Assembly: GCA_963790415.1 (NCBI GenBank)
Contig: CAWBOK010000008.1
Location: 124,001 to 188,000 of the forward strand
DNA from: JAJZQZ01 sp963790415
GTDB taxonomy: Bacteria; Actinomycetota; Thermoleophilia; RBG-16-64-13
Length of the DNA stretch: 64,000 bases
Direction of reading: 5' to 3'
In this document: one piece after another, positions 33,473-41,268 of the stretch
Numbering within the stretch: the stretch's first letter is position 1
Layout of the letters: every line of letters starts with the position of its first letter
Notes under the pieces: model-generated
What the model was told of the DNA's origin: nothing
Database searches by the model: none
What the model saw: only the letters and a program-made list of their open reading frames with translations
Program-made: the position numbers and the translations under genes

Positions 33473-34645
33473 ATGTCTCTTTCAGGACTCATGCAGACCG
33501 GTTTGCCGTTGAATCGTAAGGAGCGCTATTTCACAGGAACCGTGCTGCCCATGATTGTCTGTGCCGCCGGCTTCAAGGATCTCCACATCTTGGCCTCGCT
33601 CATGGGCTGCAAGCTCCCACCCGTGGAACCGGATCCGGCGAAGACCAACATCCAGTTCTTCACCGAGTACAGCCTGGTCGAGTCCATCTACGGCGCGAAG
33701 ACCAAGGCCCGGTTTCCCAGTCCTCCGAAGACCAAGGACACCCCAGATGTGATCATCCTGGTCAAGGGCGAGGAGAGGACGATCCTCCTGGCCTTGGAAG
33801 CCAAGATGTACCACCAGCCTCAGGCTCATGCCCTCGTGACCCAGATGAAGGCGCAGAAGATCCAACTTGACTATCTCCGGGAACACCTTCACCTCGATGA
33901 GGTCTATCACGCGGCGCTCCTGCCTGCCGCCTACGCCCGTAAGATCCAGGAACAGATCCTTTCCCAGGAGCAGTACGCCTTCCCTGTGGTCAGCTGGGAG
34001 GACATCCTAGATGGGTACCGCCCGGTCAGAGGGGAGGCCGACTACTTTCTCGGCATGCTCGACCTTGCCTTGAAGTCGTGGGCCGAACTTGCCTCCGTAC
34101 CGCTCGCCTACGGTCAGAACGCCGAAGCTACGCACACGGGGGCGGAGATCCTGAGCCTGTTCAGTACGGACCCGAGCATCGTGATCATGGGCCGAGCCGG
34201 TGGGCTTCACGGTCCGCTCCTTACCCAGGATGTGGCCGCTGACACCTGGCGGCAGCAGACTTACGAGGTCAGCTCAGCGAGCGACCCCCCGAACTCCAAC
34301 TGGTTCCGCGTGGAAGACTTCATGTCCATCGTCGAGGGCAGGCGCTTTCAGCCATCCGTAGCTTCACCCAATGTCGCCCGGCCGCTGCGAGACAAGCCTC
34401 CCGCGAAGAGGTATATGACGGGCGAAGAGATCGTCGCGCACTGGGAAGTCGCTTCGGTTCGCGTTGTCGGTCGCCAGGGCGGTCAGAGTGGCCGGGCGTT
34501 CGCGGAGGACGTGCGGACGGGACGTTGGCGAACCTGGTCGTATGAGGTGTCGGACGCACTTCGGCCGCCGAACAAGAACTGGTTCACTGTTGAGCGGTTC
34601 CTGGCGCGGGTTCAGGCGGAGATCCCCCGAGCGTCATCTCACTAG
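33473..34645 (+). CDS. PD-(D/E)XK-like protein with duplicated C-terminal module
   Basis: A 390-residue protein of unknown function. Residues of about 91-111 read PDVIILVKGEER then ILLALEAK, which fits the PD...ExK core of restriction-like nucleases (Asp92, Glu109, Lys111), with an upstream Glu in FFTEYSL at about 65. The C-terminal half contains two copies of a module of about 55 residues: one with IVIMGRAGGLHGPLL and PPNSNWFRVEDFM, the other with VRVVGRQGGQSGRAF and PPNKNWFTVERFL. No signal peptide or membrane segment. ATG 33473 has a ribosome binding site (aaaggtgg) 7 bases away; GTG 33467 is less likely. In a mobile region, a nuclease of this type suggests host defence or DNA processing, but that is inference. 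Confidence 0.65.
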   Translation: MSLSGLMQTGLPLNRKERYFTGTVLPMIVCAAGFKDLHILASLMGCKLPPVEPDPAKTNIQFFTEYSLVESIYGAKTKARFPSPPKTKDTPDVIILVKGEERTILLALEAKMYHQPQAHALVTQMKAQKIQLDYLREHLHLDEVYHAALLPAAYARKIQEQILSQEQYAFPVVSWEDILDGYRPVRGEADYFLGMLDLALKSWAELASVPLAYGQNAEATHTGAEILSLFSTDPSIVIMGRAGGLHGPLLTQDVAADTWRQQTYEVSSASDPPNSNWFRVEDFMSIVEGRRFQPSVASPNVARPLRDKPPAKRYMTGEEIVAHWEVASVRVVGRQGGQSGRAFAEDVRTGRWRTWSYEVSDALRPPNKNWFTVERFLARVQAEIPRASSH

Positions 34646-34692
34646 CAGCTGCCGGTTCGTCTCAAGGTCGAAGGCCCCCCAGGATCACAACT

Positions 34693-34826
34693 CAAAAGGC
34701 AACAAGGGCAACATGCCTGCAAAACCCAAGAAGACATGGGGCAACAAGGCACCTAAGTCGTGATTGATGTTGCCTCTTGAAAACGTGCCGTTTCCAGGGA
34801 TGTTGCGGATGTTGCCCCTTGACACT
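34693..34826. repeat. cluster of GGCAACA / TGTTGCC repeats in both orientations
   Basis: Copies in one orientation lie at about 34695-34712 (aaggcaacaagggcaacatg) and 34740; in the other at about 34767 (gatgttgcctcttg) and 34803-34825 (atgttgcggatgttgcccc). They form an imperfect inverted arrangement over about 130 bases with no convincing gene. They could be protein-binding sites or an element end. Confidence 0.4.
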
Positions 34827-34992
34827 CAAGGATAGGCGACGGGACGCGTTCTGAACCTGTTTCGGGCAAGGTGGAAGACGAGGTGAACTGCGGGCGCGGT
34901 CGGAGAGCCAGGGGATATCATGCGTGTAGCCGTCGTTGCATCGCTTATCGCTTCGTAGGACGGCTGAATCGCTAGCCGAAGGGAGGCGAGGT

Positions 34993-35478
34993 ATGGCACA
35001 CGCGAATGCATTCGGCGTCACAAACGCATCCAGCGACGCAAACGATCCGTACATTCTGGGTCGCTTCGTGCAGGCGCAGAAAGACGTCTACGAACAGGCA
35101 CTCAGCGAGATCAGGAGCGGCCGGAAGGACTCCCACTGGATGTGGTTCATCTTTCCGCAGTTCGATGGGCTGGGCTTCAGTGCGACCTCCAGGCGGTATT
35201 CGATCAAGAGCACCGCGGAGGCCGACGCGTACCTGAGTCACCCTGTTCTCGGTTTGCGACTGGTGGAGTGCGCCCAGGCGGCCCTGGCCGTCGAGGGACG
35301 ATCCGCCCACGACATATTCGACTCCCCCGACGACCTCAAGCTGAAGTCCTGCGCGACCTTGTTCGCGAATGTGTCGTCCGCAGGGTCAGTGTTCGAGCGG
35401 CTGCTCGACAAGTACTTCCAGGGCCACCACGACGAGAAGACACTTCGTCTGATACATATGGCAATCGACGCACGCTAG
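34993..35478 (+). CDS. DUF1810 family protein
   Basis: A 161-residue protein. The core NDPYILGRFVQAQ, then MWFIFPQFDGLG, YLSHPVLGLRL and DDLKLKSCATLF match the DUF1810 family (calpastatin-like name, function unknown), widespread and often on accessory DNA. Usual family length is about 140-150 residues, so the first 15 residues are extra. ATG 34993 follows gggaggcgag. Its stop overlaps that of the integrase remnant on the other strand. Confidence 0.8.
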   Translation: MAHANAFGVTNASSDANDPYILGRFVQAQKDVYEQALSEIRSGRKDSHWMWFIFPQFDGLGFSATSRRYSIKSTAEADAYLSHPVLGLRLVECAQAALAVEGRSAHDIFDSPDDLKLKSCATLFANVSSAGSVFERLLDKYFQGHHDEKTLRLIHMAIDAR

Positions 35479-35712
35479 GCCTTCTTCTCGCCTTGACGTC
35501 GTTTGCCGTTGCGCACCTTGACCCGTCGATTGCGCAGATCGATGTGGGCAACCTTGACTGCCACGGCCTCACTGCAGCGTAGTCTTGAGCCTAGCAGGAA
35601 GCGGATGAGGTCAGTGGTTGCGGTGCCCGGTTGGATAGCGCTTGTTGGGGACAGCGAGAAGCGCATCGCCCTCCTCGCGAGACAAGAAGTCGGGAATCGT
35701 CCTCAGTGCCAC
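35475..35712 (-). pseudogene. tyrosine recombinase (integrase) fragment, frameshifted and truncated
   Basis: From GTG 35712 the reverse strand reads VALRTIPDFLSREEGDALL and VPNKRYPTGHRN, a typical start of the catalytic domain of phage-type integrases. One base off it continues LIRFLLGSRLRCSEAVAVKV then AHIDLRNRRVKVRNGK, the region with the first catalytic Arg (normally TGLRxSE). It stops at GEKKA, long before the His-Arg and Tyr motifs, so the enzyme is dead. It is the only integrase trace between the tRNA-Ser copies. Confidence 0.75.
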
Positions 35713-36065
35713 TCGCGCCTCCCGCTATCGCCGATAGTCACGACTACACATAAGAACCGTGACTGATACGCGGTCAGTCGCGATCCTAGCGACGAGAGTC
35801 CTCTGAGAACTGCAAGTCGTGACTGATGCACCGTATTCCCATGGTGGCGTTGGCTGCATTGTGGCCCCCCACTGTCACCTTCGGGCGTTTCGGACAGAGA
35901 CGGGCCAGTCGCTCCCTAGTCGTTGTTGCAGGATCTGCAATAGCGCGAGGGGCGTTTGGAGCTTGTGTTAGGCGGAAGGTAGCGTTTCAGGGCGAGACGG
36001 CCTTCCCGGCTGGCGTCCGCGGTCCCGTTGACTGCTGGGCGTTCCGGCGGTTCGCGGCGGCCTGA
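35713..36065. other. gap without a convincing gene
   Basis: A frame at 35826-36065 exists but has no ribosome binding site or family resemblance. A cgtgactgat motif occurs at about 35759 and 35819. Confidence 0.45.
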
Positions 36066-36388
36066 TTATTCGTGGTCATAGGTCTTCCAGTTCCAGCCCC
36101 AGGAATTCCTGTCTATGTATTGCCGGTGATAGGGGTCTCTTTGAATCCTACTGACTCTGCCAAAACTGGCTAGGTCCACGACCTCTTGGGTGACCTGGCT
36201 GTAGCTCCCGAATGGGCCAGCCGACCCTTCCGTCCACGAAAGCTCATACTGACCATCGCGGACGCTACAGGAGAGCACCACGCCCGCCACATCGAGCACG
36301 AGGCCTCGATTCGTCGCATAGCGGGCCACCTTCGCCTCCGGACCAAGGACTTTCTGCACTGCTGCCTCCGCACCCGCTACCAGCGCGA
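36066..36388 (-). pseudogene. 3' part of a hypothetical gene split by the IS3-family element
   Basis: This part encodes ALVAGAEAAVQKVLGPEAKV and continues to NSWGWNWKTYDHE and a stop at 36066. Taken alone it seems to start inside the IS end (MNPGRF), but removing the IS and one copy of the 3-bp duplication joins it in frame to the 5' part at 37678-37792 (ERERETI + ALVAGAE). The restored protein would be 144 residues: a charged N-terminal helix and a small alpha/beta domain. No family recognised. Confidence 0.7.
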
Positions 36389-36403
36389 TGAACCGCCCCG
36401 GGT

Positions 36404-37310
36404 TCACTGGAGACTCAGTTGCTTGAGTCCCTCATCTTCGACAAGGGACTGTTGGCGATAGTACACGTCCTCGAACTCCGCCGGTGGAATGTTGCCGGTG
36501 GGTTCGAGCAGCCGGCGGTGGTTGAACCAGTCCACCCACTCCAGGGTGGCGAACTCAACGTCTTCGAGGTTCTTCCAGGGGCCGCGCTTTCTGATGACCT
36601 CGGTCTTGTAGAGGCCGATGACGGTCTCGGCCAGGGCGTTATCGTAGGCGTCACCGCGGGAGCCCACCGAGGTGACCGCGCCGGCGTCCGCCAGGCGTTC
36701 GGTGTAGCGGATGGAGAGGTACTGGCCGGGTCGCTGTGGTGAACGAGGCCCGTCAACGTCGCCACCGACGCCGCCAGATGGCCATCTCCAGGGCATCGAG
36801 GGCCAGATCGGTGCGCAGTGAGCCTGAGACCTGCCAGCCGAGGATCCGGCGGGAGAAGACGTCGATGACGAAGGCGACGTAGACGAAGCCCGACCAGGTG
36901 CGCGACGTACGTCAGATCGGCCACCCATAGGCGGTTGGGGGCGGTGGCCGTGAAGTCGCGGTCCACGAGATCGAGCGGGGCGGGGGCGGCCTGTCGGGGA
37001 TGGTGGTCTTCAGGCCTTGCCTCGGACCACGCCGTCTCAGGCCGAGGGCGCGCATGAGGCGCTCCACCGTGCAGCGGGCCACCGACGGTGCCCTCGCGGC
37101 TGAGCTGCCGCCACACCTTGCGGACGCCGTAGACGCCGAAGTTCTCCTCGTAGACGCGGCTGATCTCTGTTCAGCTCTTCGTCGCGGAGTTGCCTGGCTG
37201 AGGGGGGCCGGGACTTGGCGTCGTAGTAGGTGGAAGGGGCGATCGGCAGACAGCTCGCAGATCGGCTCGACCCCGAAGCGGTCCCTGTGGCTGTCGATGA
37301 AGGCGGTCAT
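36404..37310 (-). pseudogene. IS3-family orfB (DDE transposase), at least five frameshifts
   Basis: Family pieces appear in changing frames: MTAFIDSHRDRFGVEPICEL at the start, STYYDAKSRPPSARQLRDEE, VWRQLSREG, then LWVADLTYV with the first Asp, and SRGDAYDNALAETVIGLYK with the catalytic Glu, ending at 36404. The shifts occur every 50-150 bases. With intact termini and target duplication this suggests sequence errors rather than long decay, but a truly dead copy is possible. Confidence 0.7.
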
Positions 37311-37627
37311 CTCTTCTGTCGGCGGTCGAGCTCCGCCCCGAAGAAAGCCGCCGCTGCTTTCAGGATCTCGTTGGCCCGCCGAAGCTCGCGGTTCTCGCGC
37401 TCGAGCTCCTTCACGCGGGCCCGCTCCTCGGTCGTGACCCCAGAACGAAGACCACCGTCCGTCTCGGCCTGTCGCACCCAGTTGCGCAGCGTCTCGGCCG
37501 TCATGCCGAACTTCGCTGCGATCGAGCTGATCGCCGCCCATTGGGAGCCGTACTCGCCCTCGTGGTCGAAGACCATGCGCACCGCCCGTTCCTTGACTTC
37601 TCGTGGATATCTGTTTGGTGTGTTCAT
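37307..37627 (-). CDS. IS3-family orfA (helix-turn-helix transposase subunit)
   Basis: A 106-residue protein. PREVKERAVRMVFDHEGEYG starts the helix-turn-helix, which continues through SSIAAKFGMTAETLRNWVR. A leucine-zipper-like region follows (VKELERENRELRRANEILK), ending AAFFGAELDRRQKR, the usual orfA tail before the orfB shift. It overlaps the orfB start by 4 bases. It binds the IS ends and, fused to orfB by programmed frameshifting, forms the transposase. Confidence 0.85.
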   Translation of the reverse strand: MNTPNRYPREVKERAVRMVFDHEGEYGSQWAAISSIAAKFGMTAETLRNWVRQAETDGGLRSGVTTEERARVKELERENRELRRANEILKAAAAFFGAELDRRQKR

Positions 37628-37677
37628 GACTCCATCCTCTCAGAGGTTGGAGTCTCCGGCAAAGTCGGGGCGGTTCA

Positions 37678-37792
37678 CGATGGTCTCTCGCTCCCTCTCC
37701 TCGCACTTCTTGGCTTGTTCTCGCACTCTCCTGCTGGTGGCTTCCGAGACCTTGTCCTGGTACGCCTTCTCTGCGTTCTCTCTTAGTCCCAT
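37678..37792 (-). pseudogene. 5' part of the hypothetical gene split by the IS3-family element
   Basis: ATG 37792 opens MGLRENAEKAYQDKVSEATS and continues RRVREQAKKCEERERETI up to the IS end. See the 3' part at 36066-36388 for the restored frame. Confidence 0.65.
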
Positions 37793-37863
37793 CGTGCGCT
37801 CTCTTCAATGAGCCGCATAGTGCGTGCTTGCGTTCACTGAGCCCTTCCGAGGGGGACTCAGTG

Positions 37864-38151
37864 TCATGAGGTCAACGGCCTCTTGAAGGCACAGAAGTAG
37901 GCGTTGGACCACCATGTGCCCTCGCCTGCGTTGACTTGGACATCGTGGTTTCGGCCCACGAACACGGGCTGCATGTGGACCAACTCCCAACCATCGGCTC
38001 CCCACTCGTTCAGCTGGGGTATCATGGCCTCGACGCGGTACTTGAAAGGTTTCACCCCTTCAGACCACACTGCCTTCAAGGCCTCCTTCGCCCCTCGATC
38101 CTCCATGTTTGGCCAGAGAAACACGGTCCTGTACTCCCACCGGTCGTTCAC
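37864..38151 (-). CDS. DUF4177-like small protein
   Basis: A 95-residue protein with WEYRTVFLWPN at the start and LNEWGADGWELVHMQPV in the middle, the pattern of DUF4177 proteins (small alpha/beta, function unknown). The insertion between strand 1 and the helix (MEDRGAKEALKAVWSEGVK) is longer than usual. The gene is oriented like the split gene on its left, and both are oriented toward the lower coordinates. Confidence 0.65.
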   Translation of the reverse strand: MNDRWEYRTVFLWPNMEDRGAKEALKAVWSEGVKPFKYRVEAMIPQLNEWGADGWELVHMQPVFVGRNHDVQVNAGEGTWWSNAYFCAFKRPLTS

Positions 38152-38877
38152 CTCGCGCTCCTCTCACTTCAGGTCATGCTCTCCCTGTCATTGCGGTCGA
38201 CACCGCCATCCTTGGTCCGGGGGAGAGCTTCCTCTAGTTGGTTGTCAATACTGATTCAAGACAGCCGGAGAGTCAAACGGCAGCGGGTCTGCAGGGTTTC
38301 GTCTTGCGCCAGTCGGTTCAAGCCAAAGGCCAGACGCTCCGATAATCAAGCAAGTGACCTCTATGGGCAGTGTTCCAGGTCTCAGCGTCCCAGTCTCCAA
38401 ATCCGACGGAACTGGGTTGCGCAGGGGTTGCCCCATACGGTGCTCATGGGGTTCCTCTCCTTGGTCGCTTGACACGATTGGACACAGATTGGACACGGAA
38501 TCTCTAGGAACGTCGTCGGCTCCCGTCTCATCCCGTCGTCGTTGTTTGAGTGAAGTGCCTGCACATGCAGGCTTTCGAGTGACGAGGTGCAACACCCGCA
38601 AACACCCGAAATCGGCCAGCATCAGACTCATAACCCGAAGGTCGCACGACTAAGTCCTTGACCTGCTGCCACAAGAAAGACCCAGGTTTGCATGCCTACT
38701 TTCTTTCTGCGTGAACCTCCTCGACCTGAGCCCCGTGATCCAAGCCACATGAGCCACGTGAGCCAAACGTGAGCCAAACGTTAGCCAACAGCGCGGCACA
38801 CAACGGCACAGTACGCCACGGACAGTCGACGGCGCAATCGGGGCATCGACCGCGGGAATGGCTTTCACAGGCTAGCT
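38152..38877. other. non-coding stretch at the tRNA-Ser end of the island
   Basis: No convincing gene in 720 bases. Content seen: a gattggacacagattggacac direct repeat at about 38474-38493 and an 11-bp tandem repeat at 38759-38791 (listed separately). Such repeats beside a tRNA attachment site may be remnants of recombinase arm sites. Confidence 0.5.
38759..38791. repeat. 11-bp tandem repeat (TGAGCCAAACG) x3
   Basis: Units at 38759-38769, 38770-38780 and 38781-38791 (the last degenerate, ttagccaacag). A further TGAGCCA lies at 38750. They are about 90 bases from the tRNA-Ser 3' end, a plausible distance for integrase arm-type sites. Confidence 0.6.
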
Positions 38878-38880
38878 AGG

Positions 38881-38967
38881 CGGAGGGGGCGGGATTCGAA
38901 CCCGCGAGGGCTTGCGCCCTGCCAGTTTTCAAGACTGGTGCATTAAGCCGGACTCTGCCACCCCTCC
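38881..38967 (-). tRNA. tRNA-Ser(UGA)
   Basis: On the reverse strand an 87-base class II tRNA folds fully: acceptor GGAGGGG/CCCCTCC with discriminator G, anticodon stem CCAGT/ACTGG with loop CTTGAAA (anticodon TGA, reading UCA), a long variable arm (GGGCGCAAGCCC) and the T arm GCGGG-TTCGAAT-CCCGC. CCA is not encoded. Its 3' portion is copied at 16847-16903 and, shorter, at 13346-13387. Confidence 0.95.
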
Positions 38968-39184
38968 GCGGGGCCGGCGGTCTGCCGTTCGTCCGGTCGC
39001 GAGTATAGCCGACCGCGCATCAAAGGCTTTACTTGACGCCACCAAAGCATTACCATGGGCGGATAGGTGGCCGCCCGCCCTCACCCTTACCCGGATCAGG
39101 GGCCCTCGTGGAAGGTCCGGCTCAGAGGATGATGGATACCGGTGCGGTCGTAACCTCTCCAGCGGGGAAGCACAAGGAGGGCAT

Positions 39185-39298
39185 ATGAAAGCCAAGGCCT
39201 CGAAGCCGGTCACCGGTGTCTTGACCTTCGTCGCGGCAGCGATCATCCTGCTGATGCTGGGCATGTTGGTCGGAGGTATGTCGGCCGTTTTCGGCTAG
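39185..39298 (+). CDS. small single-pass membrane protein (37 residues)
   Basis: A strong ribosome binding site (aaggagg) precedes ATG 39185. The protein has a basic start (MKAKASKPVTG) and then one membrane helix (VLTFVAAAIILLMLGMLVGG). Nothing else is recognisable. The size and ribosome binding site support a real small membrane protein. Confidence 0.55.
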   Translation: MKAKASKPVTGVLTFVAAAIILLMLGMLVGGMSAVFG

Positions 39299-39310
39299 GA
39301 TCGCGGCTTC

Positions 39311-39784
39311 CTAAGCAGCGTCGCCCCGGTGGCGGTACCCCCACCACGACCGCCACATGGCGCGACTGCCCAGGAGTAGGCCCACTCCCACCATGATGTA
39401 GATCAGGCCCAGGTCGGGTCGGGGTATCGGCAGTCGGCGCAGCACCTGCCCGAACAGCATGAAGCCAAGCGCAACCAGCCAGGTTCGGCGGGAGTAGAAG
39501 CTGAAGACGAACCTGTCGTCGCCGCGCTCTTCGATGCGGTCCGCCGTGCGCCGGGCGGTCCGGTCGAGGATGAAGAGGCCTTTCATCACCCCGAGCACCA
39601 AGAAGGGGATGGTGTAGAGGAATCCGTGCGGCCCCCAGCCGTTGACCACCCACCAGACCCCCAGGCCCAACAGCATGGATCCGATGATGGTCCACATCAG
39701 TTGCGCCAGCAGGATGTGTGTGCGTCTATCGGCGCGGAGGTACCCCGGAGACCGCCGGCCTGGAGTGGGCTTCGCTACCGTCAT
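39311..39784 (-). CDS. hypothetical four-helix membrane protein
   Basis: About 157 residues. Likely membrane segments are LLAQLMWTIIGSMLLGLGVW, YTIPFLVLGVMKGLFIL, WLVALGFMLFGQVL and LGLIYIMVGVGLLLGS. The start ATG 39784 overlaps the stop of the SLH gene upstream (ATGA), so they are translationally coupled. No known family. The coupling suggests a role linked to that surface protein. Confidence 0.65.
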   Translation of the reverse strand: MTVAKPTPGRRSPGYLRADRRTHILLAQLMWTIIGSMLLGLGVWWVVNGWGPHGFLYTIPFLVLGVMKGLFILDRTARRTADRIEERGDDRFVFSFYSRRTWLVALGFMLFGQVLRRLPIPRPDLGLIYIMVGVGLLLGSRAMWRSWWGYRHRGDAA

Positions 39785-41059
39785 GACGCGGGGGGCGTGC
39801 TCCAGATCCGGAAGTTGTCGAAGTACACGGTCACGCCTCCGGTGTCCAGAGACGACGAAGCGTGCAGAGCGAAGAGCCCGGTGGGGAACACGGAGTCGGT
39901 CACCGCGCCCAGCAGAGAGTTGTTGACCCAGACCGAGATGCGATCGCCCTGGAAGGTGACGGTGAGGTGGTTCGTGCCCTCCTTCTTGACGGCCGCGAAC
40001 GCCTGCTTGGGAATGAGCGCCAGGCGCGCCTGGCCCGTGACTCTCCATAGGCCGACGGAGCCGTCGCTGCTCAAGGTGAGTTGGTAGCAGTCGCCGTTCC
40101 CCTGTAGCCGGATCTTGACACCATACTCGGACTTGGCCTGGCCGGGAACGGGGGAGGCGTCGATCTCGATGGTGGCATCGGAGAGCAGGATGTCTCTGGC
40201 CGACCAGGTGGATACACCGGGCTTCAGCAACGTGATCGCGTAGCGGCCCTCGAAGTAGCCCACGCTCGAGTTGGTGAGGGCCGTGTCCTTCCAGCCGCTC
40301 GCCGGATCGGAGAAGTCGTCTACCGAAAGGAGCGCGGGCCGCGGGCTGCCAGCCACGCGGTATAGATTCCACATGACCTGGGCTGCTTCGGCGCGGCTGG
40401 CGTCGTGCCAGGGGTCCCAGCCGGGGCCGTAGCCCACCAGTCCGGCGAGCAGGCCGCTGTATTCCGCCAGACGTAGGTTGGCGGTGTGGTCGGGGCTGTC
40501 GAAGTCCGGGCAGGCTGCCGGTGTAGCCGGCCGGGGGATCCTTCAAGGCGCCGGGCTTCATCGTCCGGGCGGCGCGTGTCGCCATGGTGATGAGTTGCAC
40601 CCGACTGATGTTCACGTAGGGCGAGAACGCCGTGGCGCTGGTTCCGTAGGTGATGCCGCGGCGGGCGGCCTCGGCGATGTAGTCGTGGGGGTAGAGAATG
40701 AGCGGCGAGTCCGGCTCCAGGTCGCTGAAGGGCGGGTCGTCGTCGCTCCAGGCGTCCTCGGTGACCGGGACTTCGAGGGCTCCCAGGATCATCTTGGTGA
40801 ACTGCGCCCGCCACAGTGTGTTGTCGGGGCGGAACTCCTTGCCTCCCTCCACCGGGTACCCGTCGACCACGCCTGCCTCGCCGAGGCCTTGGATCGGTTC
40901 GTAGTATGAGTGACCGAACAACACGTCGACGAACATGTCGGTCGAGGCGGCGCGGACGGCCGTCGGTGCGATCAGCGCCGGCGCGAGGGCGGTGAGTAGA
41001 GCGATCGCGACGATCGCGGCGATCAGCCCGGCGGCCCGGCGCCCGGGGCGCGCAGTCAT
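39781..41059 (-). pseudogene. SLH + LamG-like surface protein, one frameshift near 40505
   Basis: From ATG 41059 (ribosome binding site ggaagg): a signal peptide ending AVRAAS, then SLH repeats (VVDGYPVEGGKEFRP, QFTKMILGALEV, LYPHDYIAEAARRGI). At cccggac near 40505 an extra base breaks the frame; the next frame continues DFDSPDHTANLRLAEYSGLL and RAEAAQVMWNLY (end of SLH 3). A C-terminal domain follows with DDFSDPASGWKD, NHLTVTFQGDRISVWVN and GGVTVYFDNFRIW, typical of concanavalin-like LamG/DUF1080 sugar-binding folds. Removing one G restores about 425 residues. It lies just outside the tRNA-Ser-bounded region, so SLH genes are not confined to it. Confidence 0.78.
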
Positions 41060-41268
41060 ATAGTTCCTTCCTTCCCGAATGGTCGATGGTGTGAGAGAGG
41101 GCGTTCATGATCCTCCTATGGCGCGGCCTCGGCGAGGCCTGAGACCTTCATCGCGTCTTCTTGGGGTCTTCATGGGGTGAAGACAGTCATACGTGGGTAT
41201 CTCGAACACATGCGTAGGTATCTTGAACACTGACCGGTAGTATACGGCGATTTCTTCGGAGGCATGCG
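41060..41268. other. divergent intergenic region
   Basis: Lies between the SLH and hydrolase genes. A near-repeat (cgtgggtatctcgaacacatg / cgtaggtatcttgaacactg) occurs at about 41191 and 41214 and may be a regulator-binding site. Confidence 0.4.

Larger units (their letters stand above)
36389..37677 (-). mobile_element. IS3-family insertion sequence, 1289 bp
   Basis: Terminal inverted repeats begin TGAACCGCCCCG at both ends (36389 inward; 37677 inward on the reverse strand) and share GGAGACTC about 20 bases in. The flanks are cga at 36386-36388 and cga at 37678-37680, a 3-bp target duplication as expected for the family. The element carries orfA and a frameshifted orfB on the reverse strand and interrupts a small gene. 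Confidence 0.85.

Noticed and set aside
33194..33512. Small frames before the PD-(D/E)XK-like gene
   Set aside because: No codon bias, no ribosome binding site, no recognisable family.
35826..36065. 79-residue forward frame
   Set aside because: No ribosome binding site, arginine-rich composition typical of spurious high-GC frames, no homology I can recognise.
36404..37310. Programmed frameshifting as the reason for all frame changes in the IS3 orfB
   Set aside because: Programmed shifting occurs once, between orfA and orfB; five or more further changes inside orfB cannot be explained that way.
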